Positions 5,592-13,523 of a stretch of 25,226 nucleotides of DNA are shown piece after piece. Every line of letters starts with the position of its first letter. The stretch's first letter is position 1. The translations under genes and the position numbers were made by a program. Source of the stretch: a virus; the IMG/VR virus record IMGVR_UViG_3300036859_000139, positions 1-25,226 of that record. One strand, 5' to 3'. The notes under the pieces are model-generated. The model was not told the DNA's origin. It made no database searches and saw only the letters and a list, made by a program, of their open reading frames with translations.

Positions 5592-6086
5592 ATGAAGCGG
5601 AAACGGCTATCGCTCCGGAGCACCGGCGCAGCGGCAAAGAGGGCGCGGAAGATCCGGAAGGAGCGCTACCTCCTGGCCTACGCACAGACCGGCCGGAAGG
5701 ATGCCGCGATGGCCTCCGCCGGAATCACGTCGCGGTCCGTCTTGACCGCATGGCGTAATCGCGATCCAGTTTTCGCCGCCGCCGAGCGCGAGGCCGGCGA
5801 GGAAGCAGCCGACCGTCTCGAGGGTATGCTCTACATCCGCGGCGGTCCTGGTTACGAAGAGCCGGTGATCTACCAGGGGCAGTTGCAATACCGGAAGGAC
5901 CACGAGGGGAAGTCGGTGCTCGACGCCGAGGGCAAGCCGATCCCGCTCGCGGTCACCAAGTTCGACACCACGGCCGCGATCTTCCTGCTGAACGGGATGC
6001 GGCCGGAGAAGTACCGGCAGCGCGTGGAGCACGGAGTTACGCCCGACGCCGTGCAGACGCTCGCCGACCTGGTGCGGCGTGCCTGA
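5592..6086 (+). CDS. terS: Terminase small subunit-like protein
   Basis: DNA-recognition subunit that chooses phage DNA for packaging. ATG 5592 is chosen because upstream codons overlap two small genes and the protein begins naturally as a basic leader (MKRKRLSLR). It has 164 residues. Residues about 20-75 form a helix-turn-helix of the terminase small-subunit or homeodomain-like type (RYLLAYAQTGRKDAAMASAG, then SVLTAWRNRDPVFAAAEREA). A middle segment (LYIRGGPGYEEPVIYQGQLQ) and a C-terminal helix (AIFLLNGMRPEKYRQRVEHG) match the usual small-terminase layout, where the final part contacts TerL. The next gene starts at GTG 6079, overlapping this stop, as expected for a TerS/TerL pair. Confidence 0.8.
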   Translation: MKRKRLSLRSTGAAAKRARKIRKERYLLAYAQTGRKDAAMASAGITSRSVLTAWRNRDPVFAAAEREAGEEAADRLEGMLYIRGGPGYEEPVIYQGQLQYRKDHEGKSVLDAEGKPIPLAVTKFDTTAAIFLLNGMRPEKYRQRVEHGVTPDAVQTLADLVRRA

Positions 6087-7488
6087 AGCCGCCAGGTCGA
6101 ACGCGAGCGAAAGACGTTTCGCGGGGCTGATCCGAGCGGAGCCGAACTACTTCGCCGAGCGCTGCCTCGGGCGGAAGCCCTGGGCGATGCAGGCCATGAT
6201 CCTCGATGCGATCCGGGACAACGATCGCGTCGCGGTCCGATCGTGCCACGGTGCCGGCAAGAGCTGGATCGCCGCGTGCGCTGTGCTCTGGTTCCTGTTC
6301 ACGCATCGGGATTCGATCGTGATCACGACCGCGCCCACCGGCCGGCAGGTGAAGAAGATCCTCTGGGCGGAGATCCACCAGGCGTACGATAACGCGCCCA
6401 TCGCCCTCGGCGGCCGCCTCCTCGGCGCCGAGCTCGCGATAGATCCGAAGTGGTTTGCGTTCGGCTTCTCGACCGACGTCGGGGACTCGTTCCAGGGGCC
6501 GCACGCCGAGCACATGATGGCCGTGCTCGACGAGGCGAGCGGCGTCGCGCCGGAGATCTGGACGGCAGTCGAAGGCGTGCTCTCGTCGGAGCACGCGCGG
6601 CTGCTCACGATCGGGAATCCGACCGATCCGACGTCGCCCTTCGCTGGGGAGTGCAAGAGCGGCACGACGAAGACGTTTCACATCTCGGCTTTCGACACGC
6701 CGAACTTCACGGCGTTCGGGATCACGCTCGAGGACATCCGCGCCGGGACCTGGCAGGCGAAGATCACCGGGCCGATGCCCTTCCCCCCACTCACCACGCC
6801 GGCCTGGGTTGCCGACAAGTGGAAGCGCTGGGGCGACGAGTCCCCGCTCTGGCTCGCCCGCGTCATGGCCCAGTTCCCGGAGCACTCGACGGACACGTTG
6901 ATTCCGCTCGCCTGGGTCGAGGCGGCGCAGCAGCGGGACCTACCGGCCGGAGATCCTAACGAGCTCGGCCTCGACGTTGCTCGCTTCGGGTCAGACCGGA
7001 CCGTATTCGCGCACCGTCGCGGCCCGCGCGTCCGGATCGTGGAGACGCACGCGAAGGAAGACACAATGCAGACCACGGGTCGGGCCGTGCAGGCCCTCCG
7101 GAATACCAGCGCGACGGCGGTCAAGGTCGATGACATCGGCGTCGGCGGCGGCGTGACGGATCGCGGCCGCGAGCAGAAGCTCCCCTTCGTCCCGATCAAC
7201 GTCGGCGAGGCAGCCACCGATCCGGAGAAGTATGCCAACCTGCGCGCCGAACTCGCCTGGTCGCTCCGCGAGCGCTTCCAGGATGGGACGATCGACATCG
7301 ATCCCGAGGACGACGAGCTCGCGGAGGAGCTGACCACGATCAAGTACAAGTTCCGGAGCGGCGGGCAGATTCAGGTCGAGTCGAAAGACGACGTGAAAAA
7401 GCGGCTGAAGCGGTCGCCCGATCGGATGGACGCGGTCGTGCTCGCGTTCGCTCCGACACCCCGTCAACGAAGGCTCTTCGCGGTGTGA
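6079..7488 (+). CDS. terL: Terminase large subunit
   Basis: ATP-driven DNA packaging motor and headful or site-specific nuclease. It has 469 residues from GTG 6079. The N-terminal ATPase contains Walker A SCHGAGKS (55-62) and Walker B MAVLDEAS with Asp151 and Glu152. The C-terminal RNase H-like nuclease has Asp299 (LGLDVARFGSDRT), Asp351/Asp352 (VKVDDIGVGGGV) and Asp451 (PDRMDAVVLAF), the three acidic positions expected for two-metal cleavage. Length is normal for the Terminase_6 type. It overlaps terS by 8 bases and is followed after 46 bases by the portal gene and a promoter-like sequence. Confidence 0.95.
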   Translation: MPEAARSNASERRFAGLIRAEPNYFAERCLGRKPWAMQAMILDAIRDNDRVAVRSCHGAGKSWIAACAVLWFLFTHRDSIVITTAPTGRQVKKILWAEIHQAYDNAPIALGGRLLGAELAIDPKWFAFGFSTDVGDSFQGPHAEHMMAVLDEASGVAPEIWTAVEGVLSSEHARLLTIGNPTDPTSPFAGECKSGTTKTFHISAFDTPNFTAFGITLEDIRAGTWQAKITGPMPFPPLTTPAWVADKWKRWGDESPLWLARVMAQFPEHSTDTLIPLAWVEAAQQRDLPAGDPNELGLDVARFGSDRTVFAHRRGPRVRIVETHAKEDTMQTTGRAVQALRNTSATAVKVDDIGVGGGVTDRGREQKLPFVPINVGEAATDPEKYANLRAELAWSLRERFQDGTIDIDPEDDELAEELTTIKYKFRSGGQIQVESKDDVKKRLKRSPDRMDAVVLAFAPTPRQRRLFAV

Positions 7489-7490
7489 CG

Positions 7491-7520
7491 TTGCGAATGC
7501 GCGCCTTACGAGCGTATAGA
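7491..7520 (+). promoter_or_regulatory. Sigma70-like promoter before the portal gene
   Basis: TTGCGA (7491-7496), 18 bases, then TATAGA (7515-7520) preceded by GCG. It lies in the 46-base gap after terL. The predicted start, near 7527, leaves a leader of about 8 bases before ATG 7535, with AGGA immediately upstream of that ATG. Confidence 0.5.
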
Positions 7521-7534
7521 GCGGACTCAGGACG

Positions 7535-9685
7535 ATGAGAACCCCGCTCGGCTGGTTCCGCGATCTCCGTAAGCGCTTGTCGTCAGCGCCGCCGCAGCCT
7601 GGCTCGGCGTTCCTGTTCCACGGGATGCCCTATCCGGGCGACGCGCGGTTGTCGGCGAAGATCAACGGCGGATGGAGCTCCGGCGTCGTCATCACGCCCG
7701 CCATGTGGATAGCCCGGGCCTATCCCGAGGCGCCGCTCGTCGTCCGGAAGAAGGCGCACGGGAAGAACCCCGCCGAGGTCGTCGCCGATCACGAGCTCCC
7801 GCAGCTCCTCGAGCGGCCGAACGAGTTCTACGGCGGCGACGCGCTCACGCTGGCGACGCTGCTCTCGTTCGTGGTGACCGGCAATGCCTACTGGCTGAAG
7901 GTCCGGAACGCGCAGTTGAAGCCGATCGGGCTCTGGTGGGCGCCGAACTGGACGATCACGCCGCGCTGGCCGATCGGCGGCAACACGTTCGTATCGCATT
8001 ACGACTACGCGCCAAACGGCTTCCCGATCCGCATCGAGCCGGAGGACGTCGTGCATCTCCGGCACGGCATCGACCCGCAGAACGTGCGGCTCGGGCTCTC
8101 GCCGATCGCGGCCATCTTCCGCGAGATCTTCACCGACGACGAGGCGGGTCGGTACACCGCTACGGTCCTGCAAAACGTCGGCGTGCCCGGGCTCGTGCTC
8201 GCGCCCGACTCCGATACGCTCACGCTGAACGAGGAAGAGGCCGAGGCGATCAAGGCGAAGGCCGTCGAGAAGATCAGCGGCGATCAGCGAGGGCAGCCGC
8301 TCGTGCTCTCCGGCCGGATGAAGGTCACCAAGCTCGGCTTCTCGCCGAGCGAGATGGATCTCTCCGCGCTGCGGGACATGAGCGAGGAGCGCGTCTGCGC
8401 CGCGATCGGGATCCCCGCCGCGGTCGTCGGCTTCGGCTCCGGCCTCCAGCAGACGAAGGTCGGCGCGACCATGCGTGAGCTCGTGCAGCTCGCGTGGAGC
8501 GGCTGCATCATCCCGCACCAGCGGATCATCGGCAGCCAGATCGGGCATTCCCTGCTGCCGGACTTCGAGGAGCGGCCCGAGCTGTTCGAGGTCGGCTACG
8601 ATCGATCGAAGATCGTCGCGCTCGAGGAGGATCAGACGGCGCTGTCGACCCGCCTGACGCAGCAGCTTGAGAGCGGCGGAATCCTGCGCTCGGACTTCAA
8701 GCGGCGCCTCGGATACGAAGTGCTGCCGGGCGACGACGTCTACCTGATTCCGGTTAGCGTGATCGAGGTGCCGGTGGGCGAGACATCGACGAGCGTCTCG
8801 GGTGCCGGCGCTCCCGCCCCGGCGAAGCAGCGGACTAACGGCAAGCTCGTTACCAAGGGCAAGCGCCCTTCCGTAGCGCAGCGCCAGCTACTCTTCCGCA
8901 TGAGCCGCGGCGCGCTGCGCCTCGAGAAGCCCTTCGGCAAGGAGCTCCGGTCGTTCTTCGACGAGCTAGGAGCCGCCGCCGCGGCAGCCGCGCAGCGCTT
9001 CATCGGCAAGGCCGCGAAGCTACCGATCGTCCGGAAGGACACGCCGACCGAGCCGGCCGTCGCGCCGTACGACTTCCTGTCGCGCGAGATTGTGCAGGAG
9101 ATGGGGATCACGCGCGCGTTCGACGAGCTCCGGAAGCTCTTCGGCGGCCACTACCTGCGCGTGTACGAAGACACCGTGATCGGGATCCAGGATATCATCG
9201 GCGTTCTCACGGACCTGCCCGACACGGCCGCGCGGAAGATCGTCGCCGAGGGTGGCCGTCGCGCGGGCCTGGTCGATCTCGAAGAACAGACGCGGCAGCG
9301 GCTTTTCGACGAGCTGCTCGAGGGCCGCTCCGAGGGAGAAGGCCCTGATCAGCTCGTGCAGCGGATCCGCGACTCGATCCCCGCCGGGCCGTGGGGAGAC
9401 GTCGAGACCAGGGCGCGGATCATCGCGAGAACAGAAACCATGCATGCGCAGCGAGGCTCGGCACTGGAAGCCTATCGCGCCGCGCCGAACGTCGATCGCG
9501 TGCAACTATTCGACAACCGGACCGGCTTTAACGACGAGGACTGCACGGAGCGCGACGGGAAGATCGTCAGCTTCGAAGAGGCCGAGCAGGCTATGAACGA
9601 AGAGCATCCGAACGGGACGTTGAGCTTCGCGCCCGTCGTCGGCGATGCAACGAGACTTGCCGCAGAGGCAGCGGCGGAGGATTGA
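7535..9685 (+). CDS. Portal protein fused to a MuF-like minor head domain
   Basis: A 716-residue fusion. Residues about 1-430 are an HK97-type portal: a dodecameric ring at the capsid vertex through which DNA enters. Supporting segments include LLERPNEFYGGDALT, SFVVTGNAYWLKVRN, PEDVVHLRHGIDP and the clip/stem-like region around AAIGIPAAVVGFGSGLQQTK. A Pro/Ala/Lys-rich linker (about 425-445) leads to a helical region and then a C-terminal MuF-like domain (about 490-716), with IIARTETMHAQRGSALEAYR and the Cys/Asp block NDEDCTERDGK followed by HPNGTLSFAPV. HK97 portals alone are about 400-450 residues, and MuF proteins are usually separate. The protease gene follows directly. Confidence 0.9.
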   Translation: MRTPLGWFRDLRKRLSSAPPQPGSAFLFHGMPYPGDARLSAKINGGWSSGVVITPAMWIARAYPEAPLVVRKKAHGKNPAEVVADHELPQLLERPNEFYGGDALTLATLLSFVVTGNAYWLKVRNAQLKPIGLWWAPNWTITPRWPIGGNTFVSHYDYAPNGFPIRIEPEDVVHLRHGIDPQNVRLGLSPIAAIFREIFTDDEAGRYTATVLQNVGVPGLVLAPDSDTLTLNEEEAEAIKAKAVEKISGDQRGQPLVLSGRMKVTKLGFSPSEMDLSALRDMSEERVCAAIGIPAAVVGFGSGLQQTKVGATMRELVQLAWSGCIIPHQRIIGSQIGHSLLPDFEERPELFEVGYDRSKIVALEEDQTALSTRLTQQLESGGILRSDFKRRLGYEVLPGDDVYLIPVSVIEVPVGETSTSVSGAGAPAPAKQRTNGKLVTKGKRPSVAQRQLLFRMSRGALRLEKPFGKELRSFFDELGAAAAAAAQRFIGKAAKLPIVRKDTPTEPAVAPYDFLSREIVQEMGITRAFDELRKLFGGHYLRVYEDTVIGIQDIIGVLTDLPDTAARKIVAEGGRRAGLVDLEEQTRQRLFDELLEGRSEGEGPDQLVQRIRDSIPAGPWGDVETRARIIARTETMHAQRGSALEAYRAAPNVDRVQLFDNRTGFNDEDCTERDGKIVSFEEAEQAMNEEHPNGTLSFAPVVGDATRLAAEAAAED

Positions 9686-9687
9686 CC

Positions 9688-10440
9688 ATGGAGCCACTGT
9701 TCAAGGCGTTCAAGCTGACGAAGGCACCCGGCGAGGAGGGCACCGGCCAGGCGATCATCGCGACGCTTGGCATCCCCGACCACGATGACGACGTGCTGCT
9801 GCCGGGCGTCTTCGGCAAGCAGTCTGCGAAGCTGATCCCGACGCACTCCTGGGACGCCTGTCCGCTCGGCCGCGCCATGATCACCGAGAAGGGCAACGAG
9901 GCGGTCGCGGACTTCTCGATGTATCTCGACATCCCCGTCTCGAAGGACTGGCATACCTACCTGAAGCGGGACTTCGAGAGCGGCACGCCGCTCGCGGAAT
10001 GGAGCTGGGGCTTCTCGATCAAGCCGGGGGCTGCGCGCGACGGCGAGATCGGCGGGAAGCGCGTCCGGTTCCTCGGGCCGCTGCCGGATGGCTCACCCGG
10101 CGTCGAGGTCTTCGAGGTCTCGCCGGTGCTGAAGGGCGCCGGCATCGGGACGCGGACCATCGGCATGAAGTCGCGGCTGACGTTCGCCGACGAGATCGCG
10201 CAGGCCCGCGCCATGCTGACGAGCCTCCGCGACCGCACGAAGCAGGTAGCCGAGCTCCGCGCCAAAGAGGGGAAGAGCTTCTCCGCCGAGCGCGCAGCCG
10301 AGCTCGCCAGCGTGAAGGCGCTGCTCGAGGAGATCGGCGTTCTGGCGGTGCCGGCGGCCGAGATCCGGGAGCCCGATGCGGCATCGCTCGTGGCCGACTT
10401 CGAGCGCATTCAGTTCGAGCTCCGCAGAATCTCCGCTTGA
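9688..10440 (+). CDS. Prohead maturation protease (HK97 family)
   Basis: A serine protease that removes the scaffold domain of the capsid protein and then itself. ATG 9688 is preferred to TTG 9682 because GGAGG (9676-9680) lies 7 bases before it. It has 250 residues. The family pattern is visible: His53 in PTHSW, Ser106 in AEWSWGFS, and Glu143 in FEVSPVLKGAG. The C-terminal third (from about residue 165) is a charged helical region likely to bind scaffold. It is encoded between portal and capsid, the standard order. The -35 box of the downstream promoter overlaps its stop codon. Confidence 0.9.
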   Translation: MEPLFKAFKLTKAPGEEGTGQAIIATLGIPDHDDDVLLPGVFGKQSAKLIPTHSWDACPLGRAMITEKGNEAVADFSMYLDIPVSKDWHTYLKRDFESGTPLAEWSWGFSIKPGAARDGEIGGKRVRFLGPLPDGSPGVEVFEVSPVLKGAGIGTRTIGMKSRLTFADEIAQARAMLTSLRDRTKQVAELRAKEGKSFSAERAAELASVKALLEEIGVLAVPAAEIREPDAASLVADFERIQFELRRISA

Positions 10441-10466
10441 CAACGTTCCGCTGCATCGCGTAGAGG
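10437..10466 (+). promoter_or_regulatory. Sigma70-like promoter for the capsid gene
   Basis: A perfect TTGACA (10437-10442), 18 bases, then TAGAGG (10461-10466) preceded by CGCG. The -35 box includes the stop codon of the protease gene. The predicted start near 10473 gives a leader of about 126 bases before the capsid ATG. Confidence 0.6.
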
Positions 10467-10486
10467 GCGGTCCATCACGCTTCAGA

Positions 10487-10504
10487 CCGAGGTCTTGACC
10501 TCGG
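10487..10504 (+). promoter_or_regulatory. Perfect 8+8 inverted repeat in the capsid leader
   Basis: CCGAGGTC, TT, GACCTCGG: two 8-base arms with a 2-base centre. It starts about 14 bases after the predicted transcription start. As RNA it would form a hairpin at the 5' end of the capsid message; as DNA it could be an operator for a dimeric regulator. No T-run follows, so it is not an intrinsic terminator. Confidence 0.55.
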
Positions 10505-10530
10505 CGAGAAGCAAATCCCAGCACAGCCCG

Positions 10531-10550
10531 CCGAAGTCTTGCTGCTTCGG
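10531..10550 (+). promoter_or_regulatory. Second hairpin in the capsid leader
   Basis: CCGAAG (10531-10536) and CTTCGG (10545-10550) pair over an eight-base loop. It lies between the palindrome and the capsid ribosome site AAGGAG (10582-10587). It has no T-run and might stabilise the message or shape translation. Confidence 0.4.
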
Positions 10551-10598
10551 GGTTCGAGGCAAAGCGCCACGTCCCCAACCGAAGGAGCAGCGAGATCC

Positions 10599-11939
10599 AT
10601 GAAACAACTGATCGAGAAGCGGAAGGAGCTGGAGAGCAAGCAGGCCGCGCTCGCGAAGGTATTCGAAGAGGCGAAGGCCACGCAGGACGGGAAGTCCGTC
10701 CTCGACCTCGGCAAGGTCACGTCGCTCGGGAAGGGCCAGGACGGCAAGGCGTTCACCTCGCTCGAGATCGCCGAGAAGATCCGCGGCATGAACGCGGAGC
10801 TCACCGACCTCGGCAAGGAAGTCGAGACGCTGGTCGGCGTCGAGCTCGCCGAGCGCGATCAGAAGGCTCGCGAGGAGCTGCTCTCGAAGGCGCGGATCGA
10901 GCACCCCGACGGCGGGAACGGGAACGGCAACGGCAACGGCGCTCGCCGCTTCTCCGGAAAGACCATCGGCCAGCTCTTCGTCGAGTCGGCCGCGTTCAAG
11001 CAGTACGACAAGACCCAGCGCCGCGGCCCCACCGTCGAGATCGACCTCGAGAAGGAGATCGGCGAGGGCTACGCCCCCAAGGGCCTGATGGGCGCGATCG
11101 AGCAGAAGACCACGCTCGACACCATCACCGGCTACGCGACGCAGCCAATCCGCCTCCCCGGAATTATCACGCCGCTCGAGATGGGCCTCACCGTGGCCGA
11201 CCTCATACCGCAGGGCACGACCATGTCGAACGCGGTCCCGTACATGGAAGAGACCACGACCACGCCGGCCGCGGCCGAGACCGCGGAAGGCGCGGCGAAG
11301 CCCGAGGCCGCTCTGGCGTTCAGCGAGAAGACCTCCCCCGTCCGGAAGATCGCGGTCTTCCTGCCGGTCACCAACGAGCTCTTCGACGACGTCCCCGCCA
11401 TGCAGAGCTACGTGCAGAACCGGCTCGGGACGTTCGTCAGGCAGCGTGAGGACGGCCAGCTCCTCACCGGCGACGGCGCCGGCGTGAACCTCCGCGGGCT
11501 CCTGAACGTGGTCGGCATCCAGACCCAGGCGAAGGGCGCCGACCCGACGCCGGATGCGATCTACAAGGGCATGACGAAGGTCCAGGTCGTCGGGTTCCTC
11601 GACCCGTCCGGCGTCGTGATGCACCCGAACGACTGGCAGGACATCAGGCTGCTCCGGACCGTCGATGGGATCTACATCTGGGGCAACCCCTCCGAGCTAG
11701 GTCCCGAGCGCATCTGGGGTCTACCAATCGTGAAGACGACCCGGATGACCGAGGGCACCGCGCTCGTCGGCGCATACCGCGACGCGGCGCAGATCTTCCG
11801 CAGGCAGGAGGTTGCCTTCGCTGTCAGCGACTCGCACTCGGATTTCTTCCAGAAGAATCTCTTGGCGATCCGGGCCGAAGAGCGCCTCGCGCTCGTCGTG
11901 GACCGCCCCAAGGGATTCTGCACCGTCACCGGCATCTGA
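10599..11939 (+). CDS. Major capsid protein (HK97 fold) with N-terminal scaffold domain
   Basis: The building block of the icosahedral shell. ATG 10599 is chosen: AAGGAG lies 11 bases upstream, and the earlier in-frame start falls in the leader. It has 446 residues. Residues 1-103 are a charged coiled-coil delta domain (LIEKRKELESKQAALAKVFE), which acts as internal scaffold. A Gly-Asn linker (105-114) precedes RRFSGKTIGQLFVES, a likely protease cleavage zone. The remainder has HK97-fold features: TVEIDLEKE (E-loop region), PNTMSN-like VADLIPQGTTMSNAVPYMEE, KIAVFLPVTNELFDD, and the C-terminal NDWQDIRLLRTVDG and FFQKNLLAIRAEERLAL segments. The neighbouring protease and the scaffold domain together indicate HK97-type maturation. 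Confidence 0.93.
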   Translation: MKQLIEKRKELESKQAALAKVFEEAKATQDGKSVLDLGKVTSLGKGQDGKAFTSLEIAEKIRGMNAELTDLGKEVETLVGVELAERDQKAREELLSKARIEHPDGGNGNGNGNGARRFSGKTIGQLFVESAAFKQYDKTQRRGPTVEIDLEKEIGEGYAPKGLMGAIEQKTTLDTITGYATQPIRLPGIITPLEMGLTVADLIPQGTTMSNAVPYMEETTTTPAAAETAEGAAKPEAALAFSEKTSPVRKIAVFLPVTNELFDDVPAMQSYVQNRLGTFVRQREDGQLLTGDGAGVNLRGLLNVVGIQTQAKGADPTPDAIYKGMTKVQVVGFLDPSGVVMHPNDWQDIRLLRTVDGIYIWGNPSELGPERIWGLPIVKTTRMTEGTALVGAYRDAAQIFRRQEVAFAVSDSHSDFFQKNLLAIRAEERLALVVDRPKGFCTVTGI

Positions 11940-11967
11940 TCCGCTGTCCTCCGCCCAACCGGGGGCT

Positions 11968-12000
11968 CCGCCATCGCGCGGGACTCCCGGTCCCCGGCGG
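11968..12000 (+). other. Nested hairpin between capsid and following gene
   Basis: CCGCC (11968-11972) pairs with GGCGG (11996-12000), enclosing GGGAC (11980-11984) and GTCCC (11990-11994). It stands in the 80-base gap after the capsid stop. No T-run follows, so it could be a stabiliser or processing point rather than a terminator. Confidence 0.35.
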
Positions 12001-12019
12001 ATGAAGGGAGCTACTCGTC

Positions 12020-12616
12020 ATGGAGCACTTGATCGCAGGACTCTCGGGCTGGCTGGGCAGCTACGCCCTCTTCGGTGTTCTCTTCGCCTCGGGCCTCTTC
12101 TTCGCAACGGTGGCCGAGGGCCTGGGCCTCGGCACGCCGTTGCAGAACGCGGGCGCGCCGGTCGCCGGCACCGACGAGGTGCAGACGCTCACGATCGACG
12201 CCACCGGCGGCACGTTCAAGCTCGCCTTCGACGGATTCGTGACGGCGGCGATCGCCTGGAACGCCACGAACAACACGCTCCGGGACAACGTCGACGCTGC
12301 GCTCGAGGCGCTATCAAACATCGGCGCCGCCGGCGTCACGACCGCCGTCGGCACCATGACCGCGGGCGTCGGCACGCTTACGATCACCTTCGCCGGGAAC
12401 CTCGGGAAGAAGGCGGTGAATACGATCACCGTCGCCAACAACTCGTTGACCGGCACTGCGACGTTGACGGTCGCCGAGACCACGCCGGGCGTCGACGCCA
12501 CGGCCCGGGGCTGCGCGCCTGGAGCCCTGCTCGTCGATACGACGAACAAGCTCCTCTACCAGAACACCGGGACCGCGCTCGCCCCGACCTGGACGAAGGT
12601 CGGTACGCAGACCTGA
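12020..12616 (+). CDS. Putative head surface/decoration protein with N-terminal hydrophobic segment
   Basis: A 198-residue protein with AAGGGAG about 10 bases before the ATG. Residues about 5-34 are hydrophobic (SYALFGVLFASGLFFATVAEG), resembling a membrane or signal-anchor helix. Residues about 50-160 form a beta-sandwich-like domain (VQTLTIDATGGTFKLAFDG, LRDNVDAALEALSNIGAAGV, GTLTITFAGNLG) of a type found repeatedly in phage virion proteins. The C-terminus ends in PGALLVDTTNKLLYQNTG, a short fibre-like motif. The position immediately downstream of capsid suggests a decoration or head-fibre role. The hydrophobic start is odd for a virion protein and could bind the virion or a membrane. The family role is inferred. 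Confidence 0.6.
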   Translation: MEHLIAGLSGWLGSYALFGVLFASGLFFATVAEGLGLGTPLQNAGAPVAGTDEVQTLTIDATGGTFKLAFDGFVTAAIAWNATNNTLRDNVDAALEALSNIGAAGVTTAVGTMTAGVGTLTITFAGNLGKKAVNTITVANNSLTGTATLTVAETTPGVDATARGCAPGALLVDTTNKLLYQNTGTALAPTWTKVGTQT

Positions 12617-12653
12617 CGGGATAGGCGTCGAGATCACGAAGGAGGGACCGAGC

Positions 12654-12980
12654 ATGGCAAGCCTCAGAGCGGACCGGCGGCTGTATCTGGCCGCGGACCA
12701 GCAGACGGTGGTCGAGGACGGAGACCCGCGCGCGGCGTTCCTGCTCGCGACCCCGGGCACGGAGATCTCCGAGGCCGACGCCAAGCGGCTGGGGCTTTCC
12801 GAGGAGGAAGGTCAGGTAACCGGAGTGCTGCCCCTACCCGAGGCCCAAGGCACCGGCGAAATGCAGTCCAGTGCTGCCCAGGGAGAAGCGGAGGGCCAAT
12901 CCCAGGAGGCCGACGCCAAGCGGCGGAAGGGCAAGACCGAGGACAAGGAGCGGAAGCCCGAGGGCGACAAAGGCAAGTAG
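12654..12980 (+). CDS. Small head-accessory protein with charged tail (108 aa)
   Basis: GGAGG (12641-12645) precedes the ATG. The N-terminal half (LYLAADQQTVVEDGDPRAAFLLATPG, then SEADAKRLGL) matches a small family commonly encoded just after the capsid genes in siphoviruses. The C-terminal half is low-complexity and charged (Gln/Glu/Lys, DAKRRKGKTEDKERK). The role in the virion is unknown; a capsid-associated or connector accessory is inferred from position. Confidence 0.6.
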   Translation: MASLRADRRLYLAADQQTVVEDGDPRAAFLLATPGTEISEADAKRLGLSEEEGQVTGVLPLPEAQGTGEMQSSAAQGEAEGQSQEADAKRRKGKTEDKERKPEGDKGK

Positions 12981-12983
12981 CCG

Positions 12984-13523
12984 ATGACGCTGCTCACGGA
13001 CACCGAGGCGCGCGGCCTCCTCGAGACGGACCTCCATACGGCTGCGCTCGCGGTCCTGCTCGACGATGCCGCGCTGCTAATCGAGCAGAAGTACGGCCCG
13101 CTCGGCGTCGACGTCGTCGAACGTCGGTTCGTCTCGGACCTCTCCGGGCACTTCTTCCTCCGTCGGCAGGCCGAGGCGCTGGCCAGCGTGAAAGAGATCT
13201 CCGGCGGCACGCCGACGACGCTCGACGCCGCCTCCTACCGGCTCGACTTCGGCGGCAGAGCCGTGCGCCGGCTGAACGCCTCGGGCTGCCCCGGCTACTG
13301 GTACGGGAGCGAGGTCGAGGTCACCTACACACCGAAGGACGATACCGCGGCGCGGAAACGCGTGCAGCTCGATCTGTTACGGCTGGTGCTGACCTTCAAG
13401 GGCTTCCTGAAGGCCGAGGGCTCCGGCGACTACAACTGGTCGGGCTCGCTCCTGACCGGCGGCTACGAGCGGGAGCGCGAGGCGATCCTCTGCTCGCTCG
13501 TCCCCGTGGGGATCGCGGCGTGA
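12984..13523 (+). CDS. Head-tail connector protein (gp6/gp15-like adaptor)
   Basis: Adaptor ring that attaches below the portal and closes the head. It has 179 residues. The N-terminal part is helical (EARGLLETDLHTAALAVLLD, then AALLIEQKYG), followed by a beta insertion (ERRFVSDLSGHFFLRRQAEA, YRLDFGGRAVRRLN, EVEVTYTP) and a final helix (ARKRVQLDLLRLVLTFKGF). This layout fits HK97 gp6/SPP1 gp15 connectors. It is followed by a stopper-like gene through an ATGA overlap, the standard order. Confidence 0.75.
   Translation: MTLLTDTEARGLLETDLHTAALAVLLDDAALLIEQKYGPLGVDVVERRFVSDLSGHFFLRRQAEALASVKEISGGTPTTLDAASYRLDFGGRAVRRLNASGCPGYWYGSEVEVTYTPKDDTAARKRVQLDLLRLVLTFKGFLKAEGSGDYNWSGSLLTGGYEREREAILCSLVPVGIAA

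Noticed and set aside
5576-5592. Leaderless transcript for the small terminase as a finding
   Set aside because: The extended -10 has no -35 box and the evidence is too thin; kept only as a low-confidence site.
6037-6885. Minus-strand ORF overlapping terminase
   Set aside because: The + strand frame has Walker and nuclease motifs; the antisense translation shows only Arg/Ala/Pro-rich filler.
7583-8548. Minus-strand ORF of 321 codons across the portal gene
   Set aside because: It is an antisense shadow of GC-rich codons with no domain, start context or neighbour on that strand.
10482-11624. Minus-strand ORF of 380 codons over the capsid gene
   Set aside because: The + strand encodes a clear HK97-type capsid protein; the antisense frame is open only because of biased codon use.
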